A program made the position numbers and the translations under genes. Under the pieces are notes generated by a model. It had not been told where the DNA came from, made no database searches, and was given only the letters and a program-made list of their open reading frames with translations. From Diphasiastrum complanatum (taxonomy: Eukaryota; Streptophyta; Lycopodiopsida; Lycopodiales; Lycopodiaceae): a DNA stretch of 38,873 nucleotides. Positions 12,012 through 23,149 of this stretch are shown here, in pieces (positions within the stretch are counted from its first letter, which is position 1; the number at the start of each line of letters is the position of its first letter). The stretch is from the NCBI GenBank assembly GCA_029204225.1, contig MU835464.1, positions 1 to 38,873 of the forward strand, written 5' to 3'.

Positions 12012-13211
12012 TGATAACTGCACACATGCATGATATTCAGATAAAAGCACATTCCAAAAGCCTGCCAAAATCCCCAATGTATAGTCAGTAGTTGAGGGAA
12101 CAAAACTCACACAACACGAGGCTAATTTGCTCACAAGTGCGGGTTTCCAGTTTGAATCAATGCTTGTAAATGTGTAATTCAGCTCAAGTTGAGGAAAAAT
12201 CTGCAGAAGCTGTCCACCATGTCAAAGAGCTAAGGAGCATGTCACAGTATGGTGCCACCTGGCCAAGGAAAACAAGCAAGGAATTCGCAACATCATGGTG
12301 CGCTTCACAATGCGCACGTGAAGGGGAAGCACTGGAAGGATGGACTGAAGGTGAAGCAGGTCTCTTTTCTCCACGCCGAGCAAGAGAATTGAAATCCGGG
12401 AGTTGCAAAGGATGAGAATATTCTTGAGGAACCATATTGACAAGTAAAGATGATCTCAACTCTAAAAAAACACAAGGAATGCACAGGCAAAAGGCAAAAT
12501 GGAAAGCAGAGATAGAAAGACAGGCATGTATTAGATTGTAAGATCCTTGAAGTAGGAACAATCACGGATGTTGGAAAGACAACCACATCAGCAGTCTAAG
12601 AAAAGCAAGAGCCAGACGCTTTGAGAAAACACCAGTGGCCAAACAGAAGAAGAGCTTTGTACACATACATAACTGCAGTGCCAGTCTCAGTCAGCAAAGT
12701 TTCCTTGATCAGCTTTGCAGGCTTTTATGAACAAAATAGACAGTTTTTGAGACAAAATTAAGCTCAAGATGTTGCGCCACCTTTGTATATTTACACCCGA
12801 TCCTAGGATGAAGCCGAGGTTCATTGCCAACCAATTTCTATTGTAGAAATCAACGATCTGCTCCAGAAGTGGCTGTCTTCACAACAAGTTTTGCCCACAA
12901 TTTGACCTCCAATGCTATCCAAACTGAGATTTACATGCTAATTTCAAAGAATCCTAAGGCTTTGATATTGAAAGCTTCACATCCCAAATGTAAGGTCACA
13001 ACAACTGAGGGAAGCGAGCTAGGTAGATAGACAAGCATCGTTGTTGATTATGCTCCTGTTTGCCATCACACAACTGCCACGCTGAGCTATGCACAAGAAT
13101 GCCATAGTGAACGAGGAATTTTTTTAGTCCAAAGAGATGTCAAATGTTGTCTAGGCAAGTGCTCGTCCAGCCATATCAGACAAACCCGCGTTCAGATTTA
13201 TGACAGTCTGT
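12012..13211. other. non-coding region upstream of copia-2
   Basis: Open frames exist on both strands near 12170-12590, but they overlap each other and none shows a recognisable domain. No gene, RNA gene or repeat unit is supported here. Confidence 0.5.
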
Positions 13212-14420
13212 CATGAATTTTTCAAAGTTGAGTTTGATGGAGATTCTTGCATGATCAAAAGGAAGGATAACTTGATTGCAAAAGGTAAATGGCAAGGGAA
13301 GTTGTTCAAACTAGATGCTTGTGTTATTGCTAACCAAGTTGGATGTATGGCAAGTGAGCAAATACATATTCAAGAGGTTTGGCAGAAAAGGATGGGACAC
13401 CTTAGCTTCAAGTCATTGGAGGTAAGGCTAAGAAGCAAGTTGTGTGATAGGTCTTTTAAGATCCTTAAGTAGCATCAATCATGTTTGTGAGTCTTGTGCT
13501 TTGTCAAAGTCACATAGACTACCTTATGCTAGATCTATATCTAGATCTACAAAGCCTTTTCAAGTTGTACATTTGGATATTCATGGAATTACTACAATTA
13601 GCAATAGTGGAGCTAAGATGTATGTAGCTTTCATTGATGATTTTAGTAGATTTTGTGTCAAGGCTTTTTGTGATGAGCATGGGATCAAGAGGGAGTACAC
13701 AACTCCAAGGACACCACAACAAAATGGAGTGGTCGAGAAGAATAGGACTTTATGTGAAAGTGCCAAAGCCATGAGATTAGGTGCTAATCTTCCGAAACCA
13801 TTTTCGGATTAAGCTTTGTTGTGTGCTAACTTTCTATGCAATAGGTGGCCGAGTGCTATATTGGATGAAAGGACACCTTTTGAGATGCTATTCAAGAGGA
13901 GGCCGAGTGTCAACTTTGTTAAAACTTTTGGATGTACTTGCTATGTCAATATAACTCTTGATGATAGGAAAAAGTAGGATCCATCTTCAAGGAAAGGTAT
14001 GTTTGTTGGATGTAGTGAGGTGAGTAAAGCCTACAAGTTTTACATTACTTCTACTAATAAGGTGATTATTGGTAGAAACGTCATTTTTGATGAGGGAAAT
14101 ATTCCAGAGGTGTCTTCACGTGATGGTGGTGTGGATGGATCTAACATTCTTGATGTAAAGGATCCTAATTTAGATGGTGATGATGAAGGACCTTCATCAA
14201 GTCAAAATCCAAGGAGAACATCATGGGAAAGACATTTGCCTTCAAGCCTCACATATGATGAGAAGGGTAAGCAAGTGGAAGTGACTCATTTTGCTTTTCT
14301 CACATCTTTTGGTGAATCTTCTTGTGTAGATGATGTTATGCAAGTAGATGGATGTTTTCATGGTTTTCCAAAAACTAATGGATCAAAAAGAGGTCTTAGT
14401 CATTGGCTTTGATGGGCAAG
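13212..14420 (+). pseudogene. copia-2: pre-integrase and internally deleted integrase
   Basis: Ty1/copia pol fragment. The start matches the end of the protease/pre-integrase region of copia-6 (KGKWQGKLFKLDA here, RGNRQGRLFKLDA there), then the GAG-pre-integrase phrase WQKRMGHLSFKSL and, after a frame change near 13440, CESCALSKSHRLPYARS and HLDIHG with the first integrase aspartate. The core then jumps from FIDDFSRFC to VKAFCDEHGIKREY, so the segment holding the second catalytic aspartate is deleted. The third acidic residue survives in QQNGVVEKNRT. After a stop at 13810 the typical copia sequence continues (LCNRWPSAIL, TPFEMLFKRRPS, FGCTCYVN, KGMFVGCS, VIIGRNVIFDE). The end carries the KGKQVEVTHFA linker shared with copia-6. 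It cannot encode an active integrase. Confidence 0.9.
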
Positions 14421-14805
14421 TGGAAGATCAAGAGGTTGATCTCAAAGGGCTTCAACAACACAAAAGAGAAAGAGCATCAAAGGAGAGTCAATTGGCAAAG
14501 ATGTTATGGATTTATTTTTGCAGGTTATTGAAGACTCAAGTAAGGTCAAAGGAGCAGCAAGTAAGTGTTGTTCAAATATACTTTACTTGTTCTATCTCAA
14601 GTTTGAGCAATTTTATGTGGATGTGTGCAAATTGTCAAGATATGGTAAAACTAGCTACATTGGTGAGCATCATTTTGCAAGTCATCAAGTGATGATGGCA
14701 TCTTGTGGCAAGATGGATATGGAGTCTCATTCATGGAATTTTATGGTGGAGACTGTGAAAAATGCAAAAATAAGCTTGGCAGAGAAAAATCTTGTATATA
14801 GATAA
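14260..14805 (+). mobile_element. copia-2 family tail, shared with copia-6
   Basis: From about 14260 to 14662 this matches, in the opposite orientation, 29635-30068. The shared part begins with the KGKQVE-THFA linker and ends with a stretch that reads IEDSSKVKGAA, YLFYL and KLSRYG in one frame in both copies. I count roughly 16 differences over the last 165 nt, so about 90 % identity there. Neither copy continues into reverse transcriptase at this point. In autonomous copia elements that domain should follow, so this is a family-specific, apparently pol-deleted tail. The copies diverge abruptly after TSYI, which may mark the element or LTR boundary. Confidence 0.7.
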
Positions 14806-15228
14806 ACACACATGTGTGGAGCCTGTTCCCACGTGTGAAAATAGTGTACTTGTCATGTACCATAATCATATAGGTTGTACATATGATTTAATTCAAGTTC
14901 TAGTGGCTAAAAAGGCCAAAAACTAGTTTTCTAGACATATGACACATGGCATCAATCTATTGATTGCATGAGCCACATCCTTTGGTTAGGTGTCATATCC
15001 CATGTGTAGAGGACAGCTCACATGTGTGGAATAAGCTGAAGTAGGTGAATTTTGACTTCTAGAAGATTTCCAAGTAGATCTCCATATAGAAGGAAAATGG
15101 ACCAAAAGTGCTCAAAATAGAAGGTTTTGTCCAAGTGTCAGTTTTGCATGATGAATCATCATATGACAAAGCACCTTCACACATGTAGGATCATAGGGAT
15201 AATCGGTACCACGAGCTCCCACTTATTG

Positions 15229-15236
15229 TATATATA
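15229..15236 (+). promoter_or_regulatory. TATA box in LTR-like stretch
   Basis: TATATATA followed by GAGCC, in a non-coding stretch between the copia-2 tail and the RNase H remnant. The position suits the U3 promoter of an LTR. No transcript evidence is available. Confidence 0.35.
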
Positions 15237-15389
15237 GAGCCACATTTGGCCATAATCTATGTGAGACACCAATCTTGGTTTTGGAAGCAATTTTGAGTGA
15301 TTCTCTCCATTTGTCTAATTTGTTTTGATTGTTTTGAGGTTCTATCAATGTGTACTTGATTTTCAGCTTGGAGTCCGTACTCAGAGAGT

Positions 15390-15407
15390 GTTTCACACGT
15401 GTGAAAC
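15390..15407. promoter_or_regulatory. 18-bp perfect palindrome with G-box core
   Basis: GTTTCACACGTGTGAAAC is its own reverse complement and contains CACGTG, the core bound by plant bHLH and bZIP factors. It lies about 160 bp downstream of the TATA box in the same LTR-like stretch. Confidence 0.5.
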
Positions 15408-15869
15408 CATAAAGTACACTTACCTTCAATTAATGATTGTTCTTGTTAGGATTTTGTGTCTAGAATTGATCTAGATTGATCTTAATCTGAAGTAGATTGA
15501 TAGATCAAATAATCTGACAACCAATCCCTCTTGAGGATCAGATTAGGATCCACTCTTGGTCCTTTTTGTACTTTTTCCACAGAGACATATCAAGGAAGGA
15601 CAAAGAGGGAGGATACAAGCAAGCAAATTGTTATCACTCACATTTTGGTTGCTATAATTTTCTAGAGAGTTCAAAGTTTATAGCATGGAGGAATCATCTC
15701 ATTTACATTCTATTTTGTTCTTCATGTTCTAGTTACATCTTGATGTGTAAAATTGATATAAGAGATAGTGAAGCATTCAAAGTGGACACTATTTTCTATA
15801 TTAATTATGGAAGCTACTTTAGAACCTTAGAAATGTGGTCTATAATTAGGATGGAGATCATTCTAAAGT

Positions 15870-16085
15870 TGGATCAAAGTTCTATGATCAAAACTATGCT
15901 AGGAGCAAGCATATTGAGGTGGCATATCACTTTGTGAGGGAGCAAGTCATAGCAAAGGAGGTGGAGCTTCAACATGTGTCTTAAAAGGAATGCGTAGATG
16001 ATATCTTTACAAAAGCATTTGGAAAGGGACTTCACTTGGAGTGTTTTCAAAGTCTATGCTAAAACTAGTTGAAGAGGGAGTGTGA
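15870..16085 (+). pseudogene. copia RNase H C-terminal remnant
   Basis: Reads ARSKHIEVAYHFVREQV, then VDDIFTKAFGK and CFQSLC, which is the C-terminal end of copia RNase H (compare ARSKHIEVAHHFVREKV in copia-5). A stop interrupts it near 15982. It is followed by the purine-rich GAAGAGGGAGTGTGAG at 16071-16086, which suits a polypurine tract and the start of a 3' LTR. It may be the 3' end of copia-2 separated from its body by an LTR-like stretch, or part of another element. Confidence 0.75.
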
Positions 16086-16295
16086 GAAATTTCAACTAGT
16101 TTTGCTATTTTGGTCATATTTGCATATTTGGCAATTGAGGCCAATTTTCATATTAGACTTAGAGTTTGAATTTTCAAAGTTATATTGGTCTAAAACCATT
16201 TGAATAAACACTTTTTGAAAGTGTAGTACACGAGTTTTAGAAGATTCAACTTGAATGTGGAGACATTTGAATCTAGTCCACATTAAATTTTCTTT

Positions 16296-17640
16296 GGAGA
16301 CTCCAGCACTAAGGCAGTTGACTCCAAAACTCAGTTTGAAGCCTACTATGGGGTTACAAACCAAGCCTAAAATACCTTCATGTGTTTGGATGTCTCTGCT
16401 ATGCACAAATACCATCTGATATGAAGAAACTTGACCCAATAAGCTGTCAGTATATTTTCATTGGCTATTCAATATCACATAAGGCATACCGCATTTATGA
16501 TGCTGATATAAGTAAGATCTCAGTCAGCCGAGATGTTGTCGTCCTTGAAGACAAATTTTAAGATTTTAAGTAGAAGCAGCAAATGCAGGAGTTTGTTCCA
16601 ACAACTCCATTTACCATCGATAGGCCTGGACCTACGACTGTTCAACCACAATATGAAGATATCCCAGTCATTTACCCAAGAGAGACATCTGCTCAGGAAC
16701 CTACAGTTCAAAGATCTACATGACAACAACAACAATCTGATCGTTTCATCCTTCAGGCGTTTATCAGTTATGATGAAACTGCCTTTGTTGCAGAAGCATT
16801 GTCAATGTTAGATGCAAACAAATGGAAAGTTGTCATGGACGCTAAGTACCATTCATTAATGAAGAACAAGACTTGGAGTCTTGTTAATCCTCCTGTAGGT
16901 ATAAAACCTATTGACACTAAGTGGATCTTCAAACTAAAGCTCAAGCCGGATGGATCAATATCCAAATGGAAGGCTCATTTAGTGGTTAAAATATATGAGC
17001 AAGTATATGGAATAGATTAAACTGACACTTTTAGTCTAGTGGTAAAGCATCAATTTATTGAAACCTTGCTGGCTATAGCTGCTGTAGAGGATTTGGACAT
17101 TCATCAAATGGACGTCCTGACAACATTCCTTCATGGATATATACAAGAAGACATTTTCATTTATCAACTAGAAGGTTACATCCTTCAAGGTCAAGAGCAT
17201 ATGGTATGTAAATTGCAGAAGGCACTTTATGGCCTCAAGCAAGCTCCTAGGGCCTGGTATGAAATAATAAATCACTTCTTGTTGCAGCACAATTTTCCTC
17301 CTTGCTCCGCAGACTCAAATGTATATCTCAAGTGTAAAGGGCCAGACTATGTCATAATATCATTATATGTCGATGATATTTTAATCATCAGCAATTCAAA
17401 TCAATTATTACTTGAAACCAAATCTGTGCTTTCAACAGAATTTGAGATGACTGATTTAGGCCCAGTTCATTAACTACTTGGTATGGAGATAACCAGAGAT
17501 CGCACAAGCAGAAGGATCGCTATAAGCCAAGAATCCTATTTAATCAATGTACTTCACAGATATGGCATGGAGGACTATAAGCTGATGGACACACCTATGC
17601 ATTCAGGACCCAAATTTTCTAAAGACATGTGTCCCAAAAC
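16296..17640 (+). pseudogene. copia-3: integrase end and reverse transcriptase
   Basis: Ty1/copia pol from the end of integrase to the connection domain. Seen in order: FEAYYG, FGCLCYAQIPSDMKKLDP, IFIGYSISHKAYRIYD, then reverse transcriptase with KNKTWSLVNPP, DTKWIFKLKLKPDGS, DIHQMDV, FLHGYIQEDIF, LQKALYGLKQAPRAWYE, the catalytic LYVDDILI at about 17366-17389, EFEMTDLGPVH and the MDTPMHSG block. Stops break it at 17017 (TAA) and 17471. There are at least two frame changes before 16800. It belongs to a different copia lineage from copia-1/-5. The segment 16770-17359 is repeated at 17957-18546. No RNase H follows, because the sequence changes at about 17640. Confidence 0.92.
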
Positions 17641-18546
17641 TCTCTAGAGACTTCCCACAATCTTGGAAGAAGAAGATGAAGAAGATGCTCCACAGGTTGA
17701 TGCATGCGAAGACCAAGTTTGAGAGGACACCACCTATCCAAGATCTTAGGGGAAGGTACTTGCCAATAGGAGCAGCAAAGAAGAAACCAGTTGGAAGTAA
17801 GAGACATTAGTTGGACACTCCTTGGGACATATACTCTCTAGAAGTGTATCACCTGAGTCTAAGATACCAAAATGGTACGAAAAGATCATGAAAGATGCAA
17901 AGCTAAATCAAGCAGGATCTAGCGCGCAAGAAGAAGTGAGAAGATTAATGCAAGAAATGATGAACCTGCCTTTGTTACAGAAGCATTTTCAATGTCAGAT
18001 GCAGACAAATGGAAGGCTGTCATGGACGCTGAATACCATTCATTAATGAAGAACAAGACTTGGAGTCTTGTTAATCCTCCTACAGGTATAAAACCTATTG
18101 ACACTAAGTGGATCTTCAAACTAAATCTCAAGCCAGATGGATCAATATCCAAATGGAAAGCTCGTCTAGTGGTTAAAGGATATGAGCAAGTATATGGAAT
18201 AGATTACATTGACACTTTCAGTCCAGCGGTAAAACATCAATCTATTGAAACCTTGCTGGCTATAGTTGTTGCAGAGGATCTAGACATTCATCAGATGGAT
18301 GTCCAGACAGTATTCCTTCACGGATATATACAAGAAGACATTTTCATTCATCAACCAGAAGGTTACATCCTTCAAGGTCAAGAGCATATGGTATGTAAAT
18401 TGCAGAAGGCACTTTATGGCCTCAAGCAAGCTCCTATGCCCTGGTATGAAAGAATTAATCACTTCTTGTTGCAGCACAATTTTACTTCTTGCTCCGCAGA
18501 CTCAAATGTATATCTCAAGTGTAAAGGGCCAGACTATGTCATAATA
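16770..18546 (+). repeat. 590-bp direct repeat of copia reverse transcriptase
   Basis: Copies at 16770-17359 and 17957-18546 have equal length with no indel. I count about 44 substitutions by eye, so about 92-93 % identity. The 597 bp between them is not repeated. Confidence 0.85.
17820..18546 (+). pseudogene. copia-3b: second copy of the reverse transcriptase segment, truncated
   Basis: Starts with a linker (SPESKIPKWYEKIMKDAKL) of the kind that precedes reverse transcriptase in copia polyproteins. A frame change near 17960 leads into an open reverse transcriptase segment (17992-18573) with KNKTWSLVNPP, DTKWIFKLNLKPDGS, YIDTFSPAVKHQS, DIHQMDV and LQKALYGLKQAP. It is better preserved than copia-3: the TAA at 17017 is a sense codon here. 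The copy ends at DYVII, just before the position of the YVDD catalytic motif, where the gypsy-type element begins. It is therefore inactive. Confidence 0.9.
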
Positions 18547-18769
18547 GCTAGCGGAGGAGGTGTGAGAGGGTAGTTGAGGTCCTGAACAACCTCTAAGGGC
18601 TTGAAACCCAAACCAATCATCCAAAAAACTCAAAAAACACACCAATCTGTATTTTGGAAGAAAAAAGAGCCAAAAAACTCATCAAATTTTTATATCTCCA
18701 GAATCAGTGAGAATTAAGCCTTGCATGACTGGCAACAGCTCTAGGGTACTGTCCCAGACTTGCATAGAA

Positions 18770-19510
18770 GCCTGCGAGAGTTAGTTCCAAGCGGATTGTA
18801 AAAATCAGAGAAAAATTATAAAAAATTCAAAAAAACCCTTGAAAAAATTAAAAAAAACTCAAATCTTCATAAGAACTCTCGCAGAGCCCTCTGAAGTTCC
18901 AGTCCAGTGAGACCAGGACACAGGGAAGCTTGCAAGAGCTAGTTTGATGTATAAGTGCATGTGCGAGAGTTCCTAGTGAAAAAAAGACGGAAAAGTATCA
19001 GTGAACCCTTGCAGACAATGAAATTTTTAGTTTCAGTGGTCAAGAACACTCGCAGAGGATTCTGAAGTTCCATCTCAGTGAGACCAGGACACAGAAGAGC
19101 TTGCGAGAGTTAGTTTGATTCCAGTGAGCAGAAAATTGGATTAAAGTGATAAAAAATCACTAAAAAATGAAGATCCAGCAAATTCTTCTAGTAAGAACTC
19201 TCGCAGACCCTCTCAATCGATTCAGAATGTTAAATTACATCAGTGATACAGCCTGCGAGAGTTAGTATGAAGATCTGGTGAAGATCAAGCACAAAAAGTG
19301 ATTTTGAACCATCGTAGATAGTGAAATTTTCACTTCTTGCGAGAGTTAACTCTCGTAGAGAATTGTATAGTGAGATTTGACCCAAATCCAGCTACTGTGA
19401 AGCTTGCGAGAGTTACTTCCCAGAGATCTGAAAGGTATCAAGTTTTTTACCTGCAAAAACAGCTAAAAAACCCTCGCACAGCCAACCCTTGCACAAGATA
19501 ACCCTCGCAG
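18770..19510. repeat. degenerate tandem repeat of GCGAGAGTT / AACTCTCGC motifs
   Basis: GCGAGAGTT occurs at 18774, 18963, 19103, 19255, 19339 and 19406. Its complement AACTCTCGC (or a one-base variant) occurs at 18874, 19044, 19196 and 19347. Longer units are visible: TCTGAAGTTCCA, then CAGTGAGACCAGGACACAG, then GCTTGC-AGAG, recurs from about 18890 and again from about 19061. The apparent period is about 150-170 bp. At 19340-19355 the two motifs meet as a perfect 16-bp palindrome (CGAGAGTTAACTCTCG). The block precedes gag. Confidence 0.8.
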
Positions 19511-19519
19511 ACCAGATCA

Positions 19520-21341
19520 GTGGAAACATCTGCATCAGATCTAGCTACTGTCAAAATCTTAGGTCAATCAGTGCAAGGAGTAAAAAGTTATCAAGGAAAA
19601 ACCACCGTAAAAGGTCTAAAATTCATTCTGGCCGATCATATCGATCAGATCATTGAAGATCCAGACTGCATCCTACTGCATAAGCAAGATCCAATCACTT
19701 TGGAACCCACCATCGGATGAATCTGAGATCGGGATAGCAAATCAGGCACCACACCTTCCCAGATTAGCAACTGTGCAACAAGAGGCAGAACCGGAACCAG
19801 CACCAATGGATCCAATGGGCCAACCCGTACCTGTCACACCCTTGCATGCAGTTCGGAGAGCACCACGGATGAAGATACCAAAATACGACGGATCATCAGA
19901 TCTCATCCGATTCCTCCAGATCTACGAGCAAGCTTGTAAAATCTATGGCGAACGGACATCTGCAGAGAAGTTGATGCTATTCCCTATGTCCTTACTTGCA
20001 GTGGCTCAAGATTGGTGCTTTAACCTGTCAGAGGAAGAGAAATCCACCTGGGAAGCGATTAAAGCGGCTCTCATTACGCGCTTTAAGCCAAGGAAGTTCC
20101 TAGAAGACCCGTTTCTCCTGTTGAGCAAAGTCAAGATGGGAAAACGAGAAAGGGTCTGGGACTATATTGAATGGGTCAAACATCTACGATCCGAGTGCAG
20201 TGCAGCCCTGACTCCCAATCATGCGGTGATCATGTGGTTCCTAGCCGGATTACCATGAAGCATCATAAGAGAACTGAAACGACGAGAGCAGTACGCTACT
20301 TTACAAGAAGCTATGGAATATGCCATCAAGGAAGAGGATGAGGGATCTAACGACGAATATCCTTCCACCCACACTCCTACTCCCTCGATCGCATCATCAT
20401 CATCAAACGCATCTGCTCTATCCACAGAACTGTTGTTGTTGCAAATGACAAAATTACACAAACAACAGATGGAGCAACTTACGACGCAGTTTGACCAGAA
20501 ACTGAAGGCCTTACAAGGAACTGTAGCAGTAACTCCACATCAACCGGAACCAAACCAGCTGCAGTATCCTCGACGAGAAAATGTATGGTGTTCAGTATGC
20601 ACGCAAAACCATACAGCGAACGAGTGTCCAGTCCTAAAGCAAAATCTGAGACTGACACATAGACTCTGCCATCTGTGCAATGCAACATCGCACGATATGG
20701 CATTTTGTCCGTTTAACCCCAAGGTTGTTCAACAGAAGAGAAGTCCTTATCAGACTTCTTATCCTTATTATCAAGGGGCACCTAACGCGGCACCAAGGTA
20801 CGGTGCACCCAATCAACCACAACGCATGGCCTTACCTGCTCCACCAGGACCAGCCAATCAACAAGTGGCCCATGTAAACCTGACAGCAGCGGAACAAGAA
20901 ATGCAAATGCCACCTCAACCTGAGCAGCAGCAGTGGTACAGACCAGATGAACCATTTATGGATCCTGTCATAAATGAATATGTTTCGGCCTATGCAGCTC
21001 AAACTCAACGTCAAGGTGGAAGAAATTACGGCCGCTACGGATGCGACGAGGGACACAGAATTGCAGAATGTCCCTACAAGGGAGGTTATGGACACTGTTT
21101 CAAGAATTGTCCATTTAAACCTGGAACTAGTGCACCTCTTAACCTCATTGTCATACAACAATCAACAGTTCCAGCGGGGATGCCATCGAAAGGTCGACAA
21201 GACCATGCTCCTATGTTAGCTGTTACGCGAGCACAGAAGAGGAAGGAAGTGGCTCCCTCACCACCACCATCGGTCACTGACGACCAACCCTCAATTTCAG
21301 CGCCATATCCAAAAGTGAGGGAAGAGAGAAGGCAACACTAG
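19520..21341 (+). pseudogene. gypsy-type gag with zinc knuckles
   Basis: Capsid/nucleocapsid protein of the element, which in functional relatives packages the RNA. Three frames make it up: 19520-19720, 19653-20258 and 20313-21341. The retrotransposon gag domain is visible in the second (KIPKYDGSSDLIRFLQIYEQ, AQDWCFNLSEEEKSTWEAIK, LLSKVKMGKRERVWDYIEWV). A TGA at 20256-20258 follows LAGLP where tryptophan is likely, and the same frame then continues through KRREQYATLQEAMEYAI. The third part has a Ser-rich linker, a Gln-rich helix, and zinc knuckles CSVCTQNHTANEC and CHLCNATSHDMAFC; the second fits CX2CX4HX4C. A third (CDEGHRIAEC) has lost its first cysteine. A frame change near 19710 and the TGA prevent full-length product. 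Confidence 0.85.
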
Positions 21342-21439
21342 AAAATAAGACACTGGGTACAAAAAGCACAAGAGGAGGAAAAGATCAAGAACGAAACATT
21401 CCCATTGAACCTCCAGTCGGCGTCGAACGGAAATCGTAA

Positions 21440-22148
21440 ATGGACTCACCATTGCGCACTGATCAGAACGATCGATTGCACCAACATAAACCACCTTTTC
21501 ACATGGTAGAGCCTGAGGAACCACGCACTGAAAGGCTCACACTTTTGGTGTCAAGCCATGTTAGTTTACCACTCGGAGAACTACTGCGGATTGCACCACA
21601 AGCGAAAAGCCTTTTAGTTGAATGGTCCAAAGCGGATGAGGAGCCAGTGGCGCCTGAACCCGCATATTGTGTGGGCTATGATGAGACAAGTAACGTCCTC
21701 CACATCGGAGCAGCATGGAAAAGTGAGGAACACAACATCACTTTGCCAATCAAACACAAGAGATACGAGGACGAGGTGACAATGGTAGATGGAGGATCGG
21801 GTGTCAATCTGATCTCCACTACTTTGTACAAAAAATGGGGATTACAAGGATTGAAGCCAGCCAGATTCACCATCAAGCTAGCAGATCAATCCTGTGTGAA
21901 ACCAAAAGGTGTAGTTCTTGATATTTCCGTAAAGATACAGACATGCGATTACTTTTGTGGTCATTGATATACCTGAATCTCCATCTGCATACCGTGTTTT
22001 ACTGGGAAGACCATGGTTGAGGACTGTGCAAGTAGTGCACAATTGGGGTACAGGGAAACTCACCTTTGAGAACAGAGAACAGGCTATAAAGGTAGATCCA
22101 ACCACATGGGCGACAAAAAGAGAAAAAAGAAGGTGTTGGATTCCTTGA
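21440..22148 (+). pseudogene. gypsy-type retropepsin region
   Basis: Aspartic protease of the gypsy-type element. The frame 21440-21967 carries the active-site stretch MVDGGSGVNLIS (Asp at residue 117) after a 110-residue region with no recognised domain. The frame changes near 21960 and continues with VIDIPESPSAYRVLLGRPWLR, the conserved C-terminal block of retropepsins. The catalytic aspartate is intact, but the frameshift separates the two conserved halves. Sequence to about 22510 continues as stop-broken polyprotein without reverse transcriptase. Confidence 0.82.
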
Positions 22149-22463
22149 AGTCAATCAAGTTGGACTCCAATACAGCATCATCTTCTACACAGGTGACAAA
22201 AAATAAAAAAATGACCAGTCGAGCCAAGATCAATATGTTGAAAGAGAAATCCCGATGAGCTCCAGTTCACGAGATGCCTGATACTTTCAAGAATTATACA
22301 TTGGACGACATGGTAATCATGATGCCGCAAGCCCAATGAGAACCTTATCAAAGTCAGGCACCAGCGAAACAAGTCTTCAAGGGACCTGCGCGAACACAAC
22401 CGATGAATCTTGCGGAACTAGGAGAAGAAGAAAGGATAGTGCATGTGGGAGAGCAGTTAACAC

Positions 22464-22790
22464 CCACGCAGTTGAAAATCTCTGTGAGAGTTCCTGATAG
22501 AGGAATCATCATTTTTTAGTGTATGCGAGAGTTCCTAGAAGCAGAATTTTTGGAACCCTCGCAGAGCATCAAGATCATCTTATCAACTCTCGCAAGATGC
22601 CTAAATGGAATCAGAGCAGTAAAATTAGCCTGCCTACATGGTCTGATCTTGAAAATCAATCACAGGATTAAGTTGTGCGAGAGATCACTTCCTGCGAGAG
22701 TTGAACCCTCGCAGACAGCCTGAACCCTCGCAGAACCTTCGCATAGCAGTCAAATCACCTTCTGAACTCTCGCAGACTTCCCTGAGGTCT
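22464..22790. repeat. second block of GCGAGAGTT / CTCGCAGA motifs
   Basis: The motif of the 18.8-19.5 kb leader returns: GCGAGAGTTCCTAG at 22525-22538 (the same 14-mer as at 18963), CCCTCGCAGAGC near 22558, AACTCTCGCA near 22586, GCGAGAG near 22676 and 22698, then several CCTCGCAGA words up to 22775. Gag and protease are thus bracketed by the motif. The two blocks are not alignable end to end, so they are not simply two LTR copies. Confidence 0.7.
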
Positions 22791-22880
22791 TAGAATTTTT
22801 TGAAGAAGGTGCCTGCCAAAATTTGGGTGGAACTGAACAAGGGAAAGTGAATTTCACCTAATATGCACTCTAAATTCCGC

Positions 22881-22889
22881 TATATAAGG
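22881..22889 (+). promoter_or_regulatory. TATA box upstream of the 23150 ORF
   Basis: TATATAAGG lies just after the second motif block and 261 bp before the ATG at 23150, in sequence without other genes. It is a plausible promoter for that ORF or the U3 promoter of an LTR. Confidence 0.4.
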
Positions 22890-23149
22890 GCTGAATTCGA
22901 GTCATTTGTCACCTTTGCTAGCGAAGCTCTGCCGAAATTTTAACTGAAAATACCAAGTTTTTTGTTTTCAACCAAAATTCCTACCAGTTGTCATCTGCTC
23001 ATATCAAACATTGATATGCGCTCTGAACTACAATCATTGTCCTCCAACAGTCATTATTCTCAGTTTTCTACTGTTTCCACATCTTTTTCCATTTTCCATT
23101 GTTTTTTCTACTTTTTCGACTTTTTCGACCACTAATCATCATTGCTAAC

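Larger units (their letters stand above)
14806..15869 (+). other. LTR-like non-coding stretch after copia-2
   Basis: No protein match. It contains several CACATGTG/CACGTGTG words, a TATATATA box, a downstream palindromic G-box and a TCTAGATTGATC-rich segment. These are features expected of a retrotransposon LTR, but no second LTR copy was found in the window, so its limits are unknown. About 30 bp at 14809-14839 recur at 37967-37997. Confidence 0.4.
18547..22510 (+). mobile_element. gypsy-type gag-protease element, truncated
   Basis: Inserted in, or joined to, the truncated copia-3b. It has a non-coding leader with reiterated GCGAGAGTT motifs (18770-19510), gag (19520-21341) and a retropepsin region (21440-22148), followed by stop-broken sequence to about 22510 that reads GEEERIVHVGEQLTP near its end. 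No reverse transcriptase, RNase H or integrase follows, and no LTR pair was found, so the element is incomplete. Gag style and the DGGSGVN protease motif suit Ty3/gypsy rather than copia. Confidence 0.75.

Noticed and set aside
12184-12561. 125-codon minus-strand ORF
   Set aside because: It overlaps other frames of similar length on both strands, has no recognisable domain and no supporting context.
18770-22790. The two GCGAGAGTT blocks as a pair of LTRs
   Set aside because: They share short motifs but cannot be aligned along their length, and no TG...CA ends or primer-binding site were found.
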